A stretch of DNA of 64,000 bases from Metapseudomonas sp043392685. Lineage in GTDB: Bacteria; Pseudomonadota; Gammaproteobacteria; Pseudomonadales; Pseudomonadaceae. The notes below the pieces were generated by a model. It saw nothing but the letters and a program-made list of their open reading frames with translations. It was not told the origin of the DNA and did not search any database. The first letter of the stretch is position 1. The number at the start of each line of letters is the position of its first letter. The position numbers and the translations under genes were made by a program. Below are positions 1-7,581 of the stretch, piece after piece. The DNA lies in the NCBI GenBank assembly GCA_043392685.1, contig JBHZGM010000016.1; one strand, written 5' to 3'.

Positions 1-2
1 TG

Positions 3-884
3 GTGGACGACCATCTGATGGGCATCACCCACGTGCTGCGTGGCGAAGAGTGGCTGCCTTCGGCGCCCAAGCTGATCAAGCTCTACGAATACTTCGGCTG
101 GGAGCAGCCCAAGCTCTGCTACATGCCGCTGCTGCGCAATCCAGACAAGAGCAAGCTGTCCAAGCGCAAGAACCCCACCTCCATCACCTTCTACGAGCGC
201 ATGGGTTTCCTCCCCGAGGCGATGCTCAACTATCTCGGCCGTATGGGCTGGTCGATGCCGGACGAGCGCGAGAAGTTCTCCCTGGCGGAGATGATCGAAC
301 ACTTCGACCTGTCGCGTATCTCCCTGGGGGGGCCGATCTTCGATCTGGAAAAGCTGTCCTGGCTGAACGGCCAATGGATTCGCGAGCTGCCGGTGGAACG
401 CTTCGCCGCCGAGGTGCAGAAGTGGGCGCTCAACCCCGAATACCTGATGCGCATCGCGCCGCATGTGCAGGGCAGGGTGGAGACCTTCAGCCAGATCGCC
501 CCGCTGGCGGGCTTCTTCTTCTCCGGTGCGGTGCCGCTGGATGCCAAGCTGTTCGAGCACAAGAAGCTGAATCCGGATCAGGTTCGCCAGGTCATGCAGC
601 TCGTGCTGTGGAAGCTGGAGTCCCTGCGTCAGTGGGAAAAGGACCGCATCACCGGCTGTATCCAGGCCGTGGCCGAGAGCCTGGAACTCAAGCTGCGTGA
701 TGTCATGCCGCTGATGTTCCCGGCCATCACCGGCCAGGCCAGTTCGGTCTCCGTGCTGGATGCGATGGAAATCCTTGGCGCCGACCTCAGCCGCTACCGG
801 CTGCGCCAGGCCATCGAGCTGCTCGGTGGCGTGTCGAAGAAAGAGACCAAGGAGTGGGAGAAACTGCTCGCGGCCATCGCCTGA
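3..884 (+). CDS. gltX: Glutamyl-tRNA synthetase, C-terminal part (5' end outside window)
   Basis: The enzyme charges tRNA-Glu with glutamate in the cytoplasm. The reading frame is open to the left edge, so the N-terminal catalytic half with its HIGH motif is missing; about 293 residues remain. The class I KMSKS-type loop is visible as KLSKRK about 50 residues in, followed by the helical anticodon-binding domain down to the TGA. The gene is followed directly by an array with three tRNA-Glu copies, its own substrate, an arrangement I recall from other Pseudomonas. Identification is secure; only the start is absent. Confidence 0.95.
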   Translation: MDDHLMGITHVLRGEEWLPSAPKLIKLYEYFGWEQPKLCYMPLLRNPDKSKLSKRKNPTSITFYERMGFLPEAMLNYLGRMGWSMPDEREKFSLAEMIEHFDLSRISLGGPIFDLEKLSWLNGQWIRELPVERFAAEVQKWALNPEYLMRIAPHVQGRVETFSQIAPLAGFFFSGAVPLDAKLFEHKKLNPDQVRQVMQLVLWKLESLRQWEKDRITGCIQAVAESLELKLRDVMPLMFPAITGQASSVSVLDAMEILGADLSRYRLRQAIELLGGVSKKETKEWEKLLAAIA

Positions 885-983
885 TGGCCCTTCGGTCGGT
901 GCGGGGAATGGCCCGTACCGGCCGAGGTCGGGTAAGTGTTTGTTCTTCCAGATAAAAAAGTTCGGCTTGTAGAAAAAATATTG

Positions 984-1012
984 TTGACAGCAGGAGGGGG
1001 CGCCCCTAATAT
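984..1012 (+). promoter_or_regulatory. Sigma-70 promoter of the tRNA array
   Basis: A perfect -35 box TTGACA (984-989) is followed after 17 bases by TAATAT (1007-1012). The next bases, GCGCCCCG, form a GC-rich discriminator of the kind found at stringently controlled stable-RNA promoters. The first tRNA begins at 1031, so a short leader would be trimmed off. Confidence 0.85.
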
Positions 1013-1030
1013 GCGCCCCGTCCTCGCGAC

Positions 1031-1106
<76 letters not shown>

Positions 1107-1146
1107 CTCCCTTCAGGGGTGGGTCGCGAAAAGGCATGAAGGTTTC

Positions 1147-1222
1147 GTCCCCTTCGTCTAGTGGCCTAGGACACCGCCCTTTCACGGCGGTAACAGGGGT
1201 TCGAGTCCCCTAGGGGACGCCA
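1147..1222 (+). tRNA. tRNA-Glu (anticodon TTC), copy 1
   Basis: A 76-base tRNA with encoded CCA. The acceptor strand GTCCCCT pairs with AGGGGAC. The anticodon stem CCGCC/GGCGG encloses CTTTCAC, giving anticodon TTC (glutamate). It is cotranscribed with the preceding tRNA-Ala. Confidence 0.97.
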
Positions 1223-1265
1223 TATTCCAGCAGTATCGGCCAGGCCGGTACAGTCGAAGCAGTTC

Positions 1266-1341
<76 letters not shown>

Positions 1342-1403
1342 AATACGATGCGCCACGCATCGCAGGGGCCAGCCTAGTGCTGGCCCCGTTGTTCGAAGGT
1401 TCT

Positions 1404-1479
1404 GTCCCCTTCGTCTAGTGGCCTAGGACACCGCCCTTTCACGGCGGTAACAGGGGTTCGAGTCCCCTAGGGGACGCCA
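1404..1479 (+). tRNA. tRNA-Glu (anticodon TTC), copy 2
   Basis: Same 76-base sequence as copy 1, with anticodon TTC and encoded CCA. The spacer before it contains a short hairpin (GGCCAGC...GCTGGCC) that recurs before copy 3 and could guide processing. Confidence 0.97.
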
Positions 1480-1522
1480 CTTTCCAGCAGCATCGGCCAG
1501 GCCGGTGCGGCCGAAGCAATTC

Positions 1523-1598
<76 letters not shown>

Positions 1599-1661
1599 AA
1601 TACGATGCGCCACGCATCACTCAGGGCCAGCCTAGTGCTGGCCTTGTTGTTCGAAGGTTCT

Positions 1662-1737
1662 GTCCCCTTCGTCTAGTGGCCTAGGACACCGCCCTTTCAC
1701 GGCGGTAACAGGGGTTCGAGTCCCCTAGGGGACGCCA
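1662..1737 (+). tRNA. tRNA-Glu (anticodon TTC), copy 3
   Basis: Third identical glutamate tRNA, with anticodon TTC and encoded CCA. It is the last gene of the array and a terminator hairpin follows within 11 bases. Confidence 0.97.
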
Positions 1738-1747
1738 CTTTCAGTTT

Positions 1748-1765
1748 CCCGCTCTGCGGGCTTTT
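1748..1765 (+). terminator. Rho-independent terminator of the tRNA array
   Basis: Stem CCCGC (1748-1752) and GCGGG (1756-1760) with loop TCT, followed by CTTTT. It lies just after the last tRNA. Confidence 0.7.
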
Positions 1766-1859
1766 CAAGGGGCATTCCAGCATGGGATGGCCCTTTTGTT
1801 TTTCAGCCCGAGAATTTCATGCGCCGACGGATGGCGGCAATTGCGGCTTGCCAATTTGT

Positions 1860-1887
1860 ATTACACCAATAATATTATGATTGTAAT
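1860..1887. promoter_or_regulatory. 28-bp palindromic operator overlapping the TetR promoter
   Basis: The outer arms ATTACA and TGTAAT flank a central ATAATATTAT, with three unmatched bases on each side, making a near-perfect 28-bp palindrome. A possible -35 TTGCCA (1849-1854) and a -10 inside the palindrome centre (TATTAT, 1873-1878) suggest that a bound repressor would block the promoter. It is 17 bases before the start of the adjacent TetR gene, so autoregulation is likely by inference. Confidence 0.7.
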
Positions 1888-1904
1888 TCAAAGGAGAGGC
1901 CGTC

Positions 1905-2444
1905 ATGAGCGACAAGAAAGCCCAGACCCGCGAACGCATCCTGCAAGCCGCCGCTTCAGCTTTGTTGCAGCACGGCCCGCAGGAACCGGGCGTGGCTGAT
2001 GTGATGGGCGCCGCCGGCCTCACGGTAGGGGGCTTCTATGCCCATTTCGCCAGCAAGGATGCGCTGATGCTGGAGGTGTTCGAGCAATTGCTGCGCAAGC
2101 GCCGGGACCTCATGGCATTGGTCGATCCGACCCTGCCCGCTCCGGAGCGCCGGGCCCTGGCGGCAGCCTTCTATCTGTCGCGCAAGCACCGGGACGCCAC
2201 GCGCTCCGGTTGTCCACTGCCCAGTTCCCTGGGGGCGTTCCCGCAGCTTCCTGAGGTTTACCGGGCGCTGCTGGCCGAGCATCTGGAGGTGCTCAGCGCC
2301 GAGATGTGCGACAGCCCGGAAGAAGCCGACATGGCCCTCGCCGACATCGCCCTGATGGTGGGTGGCCTGGCCCTGGCTCGTGCCCTGGGTCAGGGAGACC
2401 TGTCCGACCGAGTACTGCGCGCCGCCAAATCGGCGGTCATCTGA
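1905..2444 (+). CDS. TetR/AcrR-family transcriptional regulator
   Basis: A 179-residue repressor-type protein. The N-terminal helix-turn-helix (about residues 8-55) reads TRERILQAAA...VADVMGAAGLTVGGFYAHFASKDAL, typical of TetR proteins; the rest is the ligand and dimer domain. The start is set by AAGGAGAGG placed eight bases before ATG. An operator-like palindrome lies just upstream. The alpha/beta hydrolase gene follows after 11 bases with its ribosome site overlapping this stop, so the pair is an operon and the hydrolase is a probable target. The ligand is unknown. Confidence 0.9.
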   Translation: MSDKKAQTRERILQAAASALLQHGPQEPGVADVMGAAGLTVGGFYAHFASKDALMLEVFEQLLRKRRDLMALVDPTLPAPERRALAAAFYLSRKHRDATRSGCPLPSSLGAFPQLPEVYRALLAEHLEVLSAEMCDSPEEADMALADIALMVGGLALARALGQGDLSDRVLRAAKSAVI

Positions 2445-2455
2445 GGAGTCCGAAC

Positions 2456-3298
2456 ATGAACAGCTTGAGTTTCATCCGTGGCGTCAACGCCACCCTCGGT
2501 CGCCTGGCCCCGCAGACCGTCGCCCGGCGCATGCGTCGTCAGTTCATGACGCCGCGCAATCTGCCTCCGCGGGATTGGGAGATGCCACTGCTCGGCAGCT
2601 CCGAACGCATCACTCTGCGCTTCGGTCTTTCCGCGCTGCGCTGGGGCAGCGGCCCCACCGTGTTGCTGATGCACGGCTGGGAAGGGCGCCCGACCCAGTT
2701 CGCCAGCCTGATCCAGGCCCTGGTGGATTCCGGTTTCGGAGTCGTGGCGCTGGATGGTCCGGCCCACGGTCGATCGCCGGGGCGTGAAGCCAACGTGGTG
2801 CTCTTCGCCCGGGCCTTGCTGGAAGCCGCAGGCGAACTGCCACCGTTGCACGCGGTAATCGGGCACTCAATGGGCGGTGCCAGTGCCTTGCTCGCCAGTC
2901 AGATGGGCCTGCGTTCGCGTGCAATGGTGAGCATTTCGGCCCCCAGCCGCATCCTCGGGCCGCTGCGCAGCTTTGCCCATTACATGGGGCTGCCGCCCAG
3001 GGCGCGGGCGCATTTCGTCAGCCTGGTGGAGCGCCATGCGGGGATTCCGGCCGCGCATCTCGACGTGCAGCGCTACCAATTGGATATCCCCGGCCTGGTG
3101 GCGCACGCCGACGATGACCCGGTAGTACCTGCTGCTGATGCCCGGATCATTCACGACGCCTGGTTCGACAGCCAGTTGCTGCGTCTGGAGCAGGGGGGCC
3201 ACCAGCGCTTGTTGTCCGATCCCCGGCTGATCCGGGCTGTGCTCGCGCTCCTGGCGCAGGTAGGCCAGACCCGTGGTGCTGCTCACACCCTGAGTTGA
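2456..3298 (+). CDS. Alpha/beta hydrolase
   Basis: A 280-residue cytoplasmic alpha/beta-fold hydrolase. It has an oxyanion HG motif in LLMHGWEG (about residue 70), the nucleophile elbow GHSMGG with Ser138, and a C-terminal GGHQRLL histidine; the acid is probably in the HADDDPVV segment. I chose ATG 2456 because GAGGAG sits just before it, although the frame remains open further upstream. The substrate cannot be told from sequence; an ester or thioester is the usual choice. It is transcribed with the TetR gene upstream. Confidence 0.85.
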   Translation: MNSLSFIRGVNATLGRLAPQTVARRMRRQFMTPRNLPPRDWEMPLLGSSERITLRFGLSALRWGSGPTVLLMHGWEGRPTQFASLIQALVDSGFGVVALDGPAHGRSPGREANVVLFARALLEAAGELPPLHAVIGHSMGGASALLASQMGLRSRAMVSISAPSRILGPLRSFAHYMGLPPRARAHFVSLVERHAGIPAAHLDVQRYQLDIPGLVAHADDDPVVPAADARIIHDAWFDSQLLRLEQGGHQRLLSDPRLIRAVLALLAQVGQTRGAAHTLS

Positions 3299-3410
3299 AC
3301 CTCTGCGGGGCTGGCGGGTGACCTGCCGTCGGTGCTCTACTTCCAAGGTTCATCGGTCCGGCGCTGTCTTCGGGCGCGGGGCCGGGAACTTTGCAACGTG
3401 GAGAACTGAC

Positions 3411-4061
3411 ATGAGCCTGACGATGGATGTGGTGTTGCAGCGGGCGCGACCGGTTCTGCCCGTGCTGGTGATCGAAGATACCGGGCTGGCACTGGATCTT
3501 GCCGGGGCGCTCAGCGCCGGCGGCATTGAAGTGCTGGAAGTGACCCTGCGCACGCCACGCGCGCTCGATGCGCTGGCGGCGATCCGCAAGGAATTCCCGG
3601 ACCTGCTGGTGGGGGCCGGCACCCTGATCCACACCGAACAGTTCCTCGAGGCACGGGACGCCGGGGCGCATTTCGCCGTCAGCCCAGGCTGCACCGAGCG
3701 CCTCGCCGCGGCCGCCGAGGATTCCGGCTTGCCCTACCTGCCCGGCGTGATGACGCCGTCGGAAGTGCTGCTGGCGCTGGAGTACGGCTACCGTTCGCTG
3801 AAACTGTTCCCAGCCAACGGCGATGGCAGTGTGAAGATGCTGAAGTCCCTCAAGGGGCCGTTCACCGGCATCCGCTTCTGCCCCACCGGCGGGGTCACGC
3901 CGGATAACCTGCTGAGCTTCCTGCGCGTGCCCAATGTGGCTTGCGTGGGCGGTACCTGGATCGCGCCGTCGAGCCTGATCCGCGCCCGCGCCTGGGACCA
4001 GATAACCCAACTCGCCAGTGAGGCCCGCGAACTGGCCAGCAGCCTGGAGCACCATTCATGA
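3411..4061 (+). CDS. eda: 2-dehydro-3-deoxyphosphogluconate (KDPG) aldolase
   Basis: The enzyme cleaves KDPG to pyruvate and glyceraldehyde-3-phosphate, the last step of the Entner-Doudoroff pathway. The 216-residue protein is the normal length for this TIM-barrel family. It shows the EVTLRTP strand with the catalytic Glu, GAGT phosphate-binding turn, SLKLFPA with Schiff-base Lys131, and FCPTGGV. The start is ATG 3411, preceded by GGAG at 3400. The stop overlaps the next start by four bases (ATGA). The other hex genes are not in this window. Confidence 0.95.
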   Translation: MSLTMDVVLQRARPVLPVLVIEDTGLALDLAGALSAGGIEVLEVTLRTPRALDALAAIRKEFPDLLVGAGTLIHTEQFLEARDAGAHFAVSPGCTERLAAAAEDSGLPYLPGVMTPSEVLLALEYGYRSLKLFPANGDGSVKMLKSLKGPFTGIRFCPTGGVTPDNLLSFLRVPNVACVGGTWIAPSSLIRARAWDQITQLASEARELASSLEHHS

Positions 4062-4507
4062 CCTGGGACATGCCCAACCCGTTCGTCATCGACATCAAGG
4101 TCGGCGCCGAAGACATCGATGGCCTCGGACACGCCAACAACGCGGTCTACGTCAGCTGGCTGGAGCGCTGCGCCTGGCGGCATTCCCAGAGCCTGGGGCT
4201 GGATCTTGCCGAATATCGCCGCCTGGATCGGGCAATGGCGGTGCTGCGGCATGAGATCGATTACCTCGCCGCCGCATATGAAGGCCAGGAACTGCAGATG
4301 GGTACCTGGATCGTCGAGTCTGACCAGAAGCTGAAGATGGACCGGCGTTTCCAGCTGGTGCGGCCGGAGGATGGCGCCACCCTGCTGCGGGCCAGGACCA
4401 CCTTCGTCTGTATCGAACTGTCCTCCGGCCGACCCAGGCGCATGCCCAGCGAGTTCGTCGAAGGTTACGGCAGCGCGCTGCAGCCGCCATTCCCCCTGGA
4501 ACTCTAG
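4058..4507 (+). CDS. Hot-dog fold acyl-CoA thioesterase (4HBT/YbgC type)
   Basis: A 149-residue single-domain protein. The segment DIDGLGHANNAVYVSWLE (about residues 21-38) is the active-site region of 4-hydroxybenzoyl-CoA-type thioesterases, with D, GH, NN and the trailing E in place. It overlaps eda by four bases, so translation is coupled. The physiological acyl-CoA is unknown; linkage to eda appears to be genomic habit rather than a pathway link. It ends three bases before the convergent secreted-protein gene. Confidence 0.85.
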   Translation: MTWDMPNPFVIDIKVGAEDIDGLGHANNAVYVSWLERCAWRHSQSLGLDLAEYRRLDRAMAVLRHEIDYLAAAYEGQELQMGTWIVESDQKLKMDRRFQLVRPEDGATLLRARTTFVCIELSSGRPRRMPSEFVEGYGSALQPPFPLEL

Positions 4508-4510
4508 GCT

Positions 4511-4903
4511 TCAGTCCGCCGCGGGCGCGAGGAACACCTCGTGCTCGTCCTGCACGATGCGCAGATGGCGGACTTCGCCGGGCTCGATGATGGCTGACTG
4601 CGAGATGTCGGCGAACTGATCCGCGCAATGGCCGGAACCTTGCTGCGCAACCCGCAGACTCACCGCGCCGGCGGGGACCGGAACGCTCACGGACTGGCCC
4701 GGTGCGACCCGTGCTACCAGTTCGTTCTGGACGTAAAGTTCGATATCACAGGCGTTCGGGGCGTTTTCGTCCCGGCTGATCAGCAGCTCGCCGAAGGCCT
4801 CTGGCGCTGGTTGTGGCGGCGGCGACAGTAGCGCTTCGCTGGCAGCGAATACCGCGGTGCTGGCCAACATGAGTGCGGCGAGGACGGGTACGAGTGAATT
4901 CAT
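4511..4903 (-). CDS. Small exported protein of unknown function
   Basis: A 130-residue protein starting at ATG 4903, with AGGAGA ten bases before it. The N-terminus MNSLVPVLAALMLASTAVFAA is a clear signal peptide cut near residue 21, followed by a short proline-rich stretch and a compact beta-rich domain with two cysteines (NACDIEL and GHCADQF) that could form a disulfide in the periplasm. I do not recognise a family. It runs convergently to the thioesterase and divergently from dusC. Confidence 0.75.
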   Translation of the reverse strand: MNSLVPVLAALMLASTAVFAASEALLSPPPQPAPEAFGELLISRDENAPNACDIELYVQNELVARVAPGQSVSVPVPAGAVSLRVAQQGSGHCADQFADISQSAIIEPGEVRHLRIVQDEHEVFLAPAAD

Positions 4904-5029
4904 CCGGGCAGTTCTCCTGCGCTGAAACGGTGACATTTCGACCATCAGTCCCGTTGTATGCTCCGCAGGATATTCGCCGTTCGTCATGCTGCGTAAACTA
5001 CGCGCCTTTTTCCTGTGAGCCTTTCTTCC

Positions 5030-6004
5030 ATGCAAATCGCCCTGGCCCCCATGGAGGGGCTGGTCGACGAGATCCTTCGCGATGTGCTGACCCGTGTCGG
5101 CGGCATCGACTGGTGTGTGACCGAATTTATCCGGGTCTGCGACCGCCTCCTGGCGGCCAGCACCTTCGAGAAGCTGGCCCCTGAACTGGCCGACGGCGCC
5201 CGCACCCGCGCCGGCACGCCCATGCGCGTGCAATTGCTCGGCTCCGATCCGGTTTGCCTGGGCGACAACGCGGCGTTTGCCTGCGAACTCGGCGCTCCGG
5301 TGATAGACCTCAATTTCGGCTGTCCGGCCAAGACGGTGAACAAGTCGCGCGGCGGCGCCGTGCTGCTCAAGGAGCCCGAGCTCCTGCATGCGATCGTGCG
5401 CGAGGTGCGCCGCGCCGTACCGGCGGACATTCCGGTGACCGCGAAGATGCGCCTGGGCTTCGACAGCCCTGATGGCGCGCTGGATTGCGCGCGCGCCCTG
5501 GCCGACGCCGGCGCCCAGCAGATCGTGGTGCATGCGCGGACCAAGGCCGAAGGCTACAAGCCGCCGGCGCACTGGGAATGGGTGGCGCGGGTGCAGGAAG
5601 CGGTCAAGGTGCCGGTGTTCGCCAACGGCGAAGTCTGGACCCTGGATGACTGGCGCCGCTGCCGCGAAGTGAGCGGCGTGGAAGACATCATGCTTGGCCG
5701 GGGCCTGGTATCCCGTCCGGACCTCGCCCGGCAGATCGCCGCCGCGCGTGCCGGCGAACCGGTGCGGGAAATGAGCTGGAGCGAACTCCAGCCCATGCTC
5801 CAGGACTTCTGGCGCCAGGCCCGCAAGAAACTGGCGCCGCGTTACGCGCCGGGGCGCCTGAAGCAGTGGCTGGGCATGCTCACCCGCAGCTACCCCGAGG
5901 CGGTAGCGCTGTTCGCCGAGGTCCGCCGTGAAAACGACTGCGCGCGGATCGACTCGCTGCTCGGGGGGCCGGACCTCGGCCAGGAATGGGCCGAGGCGGT
6001 CTGA
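5030..6004 (+). CDS. dusC: tRNA-dihydrouridine(16) synthase
   Basis: An FMN enzyme that reduces uridine to dihydrouridine at position 16 of tRNA D-loops. The 324-residue protein opens with MQIALAPMEGL, the FMN-binding strand, and has the catalytic cysteine in LNFGCPAKTVNKSRGG, HARTK, and the FMN-phosphate segment FANGEVW...IMLGRGL. The subfamily call (DusC rather than DusA or DusB) is from overall resemblance. ATG 5030 places the conserved MQI at the N-terminus; an in-frame GTG at 5015 is possible. No strong ribosome site is visible for either. Confidence 0.9.
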   Translation: MQIALAPMEGLVDEILRDVLTRVGGIDWCVTEFIRVCDRLLAASTFEKLAPELADGARTRAGTPMRVQLLGSDPVCLGDNAAFACELGAPVIDLNFGCPAKTVNKSRGGAVLLKEPELLHAIVREVRRAVPADIPVTAKMRLGFDSPDGALDCARALADAGAQQIVVHARTKAEGYKPPAHWEWVARVQEAVKVPVFANGEVWTLDDWRRCREVSGVEDIMLGRGLVSRPDLARQIAAARAGEPVREMSWSELQPMLQDFWRQARKKLAPRYAPGRLKQWLGMLTRSYPEAVALFAEVRRENDCARIDSLLGGPDLGQEWAEAV

Positions 6005-6025
6005 GAAACCCGTGAGGGCAGGGCG

Positions 6026-6769
6026 CTAGCGCCCGCCCGCCACATCCAGGAGCGCCCCGCTGGTGTAGGACGCCTCCTCGCTGGCCAGCCAGAGAATCGC
6101 GTTGGCCACTTCCTCGGCTTCGCCGCCGCGCCCCATGGGTACCGACTGGCTCACCCGCCGGACCCGGTCCGGTTCGCCGCCACTGGCGTGGATCTCGGTG
6201 CGGATCACACCGGGGCGCACCGCGTTGACCCGAATCCCGTCCATTGCCAGTTCCTTGGCCAGGCCCAGGGTCATGCTGTCGATCGCACCCTTGGCTGCCG
6301 CGTAGTCGATGTACTCGTTCGGTGCGCCGATGCGCGCGGCGATGGAGGACAGGTTGACGATGGCGCCACCCTGTCCGCCATGGCGGGTGGACATGCGCTT
6401 GATGGCTTCCCGCGCACAGAGGAAGCTGCCCGTCACGTTGGCTCGCAGCACCCGCTCGAAACGGGCGACGTCCATGTCTTCCAGGCGCATCTGGCGCTCC
6501 AGCATGCCGGCGTTGTTGACCAGCACGTCCAGCCGCCCGAATGCCCGGTCCAGCTGTTCGAACATTGTTAGTACCTGGGCTTCATCGCCGACGTCCGCAC
6601 ACAGGGCCAGGGCGCGGCCGCCAGCGACCTCGATTTCACGCACCAGCGCTTCGGCCGCGTCCCGCTGCTGCCGATAGTTGATGCCCAGGGCATAGCCGCG
6701 CTGCGCGGCCAGGCGCGCCGTCGCGGCGCCGATGCCGCGGCTGGCACCGGTGATCAGCATGACTTTCAT
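6026..6769 (-). CDS. Short-chain dehydrogenase/reductase
   Basis: A 247-residue classical SDR. It has TGASRGIG (residues 7-14) for the cofactor, NNAG, the Ser of NLSSIAA and the catalytic YAAAK, with a C-terminal SGALLDVAGGR typical of the glucose-dehydrogenase / 3-ketoacyl-ACP-reductase-like group. NADPH preference is plausible from the Arg in the glycine motif. The substrate is unknown. It is convergent with dusC and divergent from the ibpA promoter. Confidence 0.85.
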   Translation of the reverse strand: MKVMLITGASRGIGAATARLAAQRGYALGINYRQQRDAAEALVREIEVAGGRALALCADVGDEAQVLTMFEQLDRAFGRLDVLVNNAGMLERQMRLEDMDVARFERVLRANVTGSFLCAREAIKRMSTRHGGQGGAIVNLSSIAARIGAPNEYIDYAAAKGAIDSMTLGLAKELAMDGIRVNAVRPGVIRTEIHASGGEPDRVRRVSQSVPMGRGGEAEEVANAILWLASEEASYTSGALLDVAGGR

Positions 6770-6786
6770 GAGTTCTTCCTCGGGGT

Positions 6787-6812
6787 CTTGAAAAGCTTTC
6801 GGGCGTCCATAT
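6787..6812 (+). promoter_or_regulatory. Sigma-32 heat-shock promoter of ibpA
   Basis: A perfect sigma-32 -35 element CTTGAAA (6787-6793) is followed after 11 bases by GTCCATAT (6805-6812), six of eight matches to the CCCCATNT -10 element. Transcription would start near 6820, leaving a leader of about 60 bases before the ibpA start. Confidence 0.8.
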
Positions 6813-6857
6813 CTAGGTTACTGCAGGATGCCGAAGTCGGGTCCCGCACTCGAAATA

Positions 6858-6876
6858 CTTGCTGATTATTCAGGAG
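6858..6876 (+). promoter_or_regulatory. ROSE-like RNA thermometer hairpin in the ibpA leader
   Basis: CTTGCTGA (6858-6865) pairs with TCAGGAG (6870-6876) across a TTAT loop and hides the Shine-Dalgarno AGGAG. The pairing has a bulged C (6862), a G-G pair (6861/6873) and a U-G pair, which is the signature of ROSE elements: a weak hairpin that melts at heat-shock temperature. ROSE-like control of ibpA is known in Pseudomonas; applying it here is from the visible pairing. Confidence 0.8.
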
Positions 6877-6882
6877 ATCAAC

Positions 6883-7329
6883 ATGAGCACTGCATTTTCC
6901 CTCGCCCCTCTGTTCCGTCATTCCGTGGGTTTCGACCGCTTCAACGACCTGTTCGAATCTGCCCTGCGCAATGAAAGTGGCAGCACCTATCCGCCCTACA
7001 ACGTCGAGAAGCATGGTGACGACGAGTACCGCATTGTCATTGCCGTAGCCGGCTTCCAGGAAGAAGACCTGGATATCCAGGTGGAGCGCGGCGTGCTGGC
7101 CGTCAGCGGCGGCAAGCGCGAGAGGAGCGACGAGTCTGTCACCTACCTGCACCATGGCATCGCCCAGCGCGCCTTCAAGCTGTCGTTCCGCCTGGCCGAC
7201 CACATCGAGGTCAAGGCCGCCGCTCTGCAGAACGGCCTGCTGAATATCGACCTGGTGCGTGTGGTGCCGGAAGAGGCGAAGGCCAAGCGTATCCCGATCA
7301 ACGGCCAGCGCGCAGTGCTGGAAAACTGA
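6883..7329 (+). CDS. ibpA: Small heat-shock protein, Hsp20/IbpA
   Basis: A 148-residue ATP-independent chaperone that holds unfolding proteins for DnaK/ClpB. The alpha-crystallin domain runs from about residue 38 (YPPYNVEKHGDDEYRIVIAVAGF) to 130, with the FKLSFRLADHI strand and the GLLNIDL motif; the IxI-type tail may be RIPI. Start ATG 6883 follows AGGAG (6872-6876). Control appears double: a sigma-32 promoter and a leader thermometer. A strong terminator follows, so it is monocistronic. Confidence 0.93.
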   Translation: MSTAFSLAPLFRHSVGFDRFNDLFESALRNESGSTYPPYNVEKHGDDEYRIVIAVAGFQEEDLDIQVERGVLAVSGGKRERSDESVTYLHHGIAQRAFKLSFRLADHIEVKAAALQNGLLNIDLVRVVPEEAKAKRIPINGQRAVLEN

Positions 7330-7355
7330 TCTCCGGGCTTCACCGGAAAAGAAGA

Positions 7356-7381
7356 GGGCGCCCACGGGCGCCCTTTTCGTT
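7356..7381 (+). terminator. Rho-independent terminator of ibpA
   Basis: Two copies of GGGCGCCC (7356-7363 and 7366-7373) can fold into a GC-rich hairpin directly followed by TTTTCGTTTT. It lies 27 bases after the ibpA stop. Confidence 0.8.
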
Positions 7382-7383
7382 TT

Positions 7384-7535
7384 CCTGTGGAATTCATTCG
7401 CGATTGAAATCTCCCACAGGGCGGGAAGGCTTTTGTGGGTTGGGTCGGGCGGCGCTCCGCGAGCCTGCAAATCCCAACGCAGCGGACTTGCCCGGCTGCG
7501 TTGGGCCTCGTTCCTCGGACCAACCTACGGGAAAC
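7384..7535. repeat. Two dispersed palindromic repeats side by side
   Basis: 7384-7420 is a hairpin (CCTGTGG / CCACAGG arms) holding the GAATTCATTCGC and GATTGAAATC halves seen again near 38.5, 52.8 and 59.9 kb. 7436-7535 holds the other family, with TGCGTTGGG and CCAACCTACGG ends, seen again near 45.8 and 48.0 kb. No gene is visible in this interval. Confidence 0.65.
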
Positions 7536-7581
7536 AATGTGCCTGCCCGATTCGCGAGCAGAGCTCGCTCCTGCACCTGCT

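Noticed and set aside
4904..5572. N-terminal extension of the small exported protein to 353 residues
   Set aside because: The extension is antisense to dusC; the signal peptide and AGGAGA place the true start at 4903.
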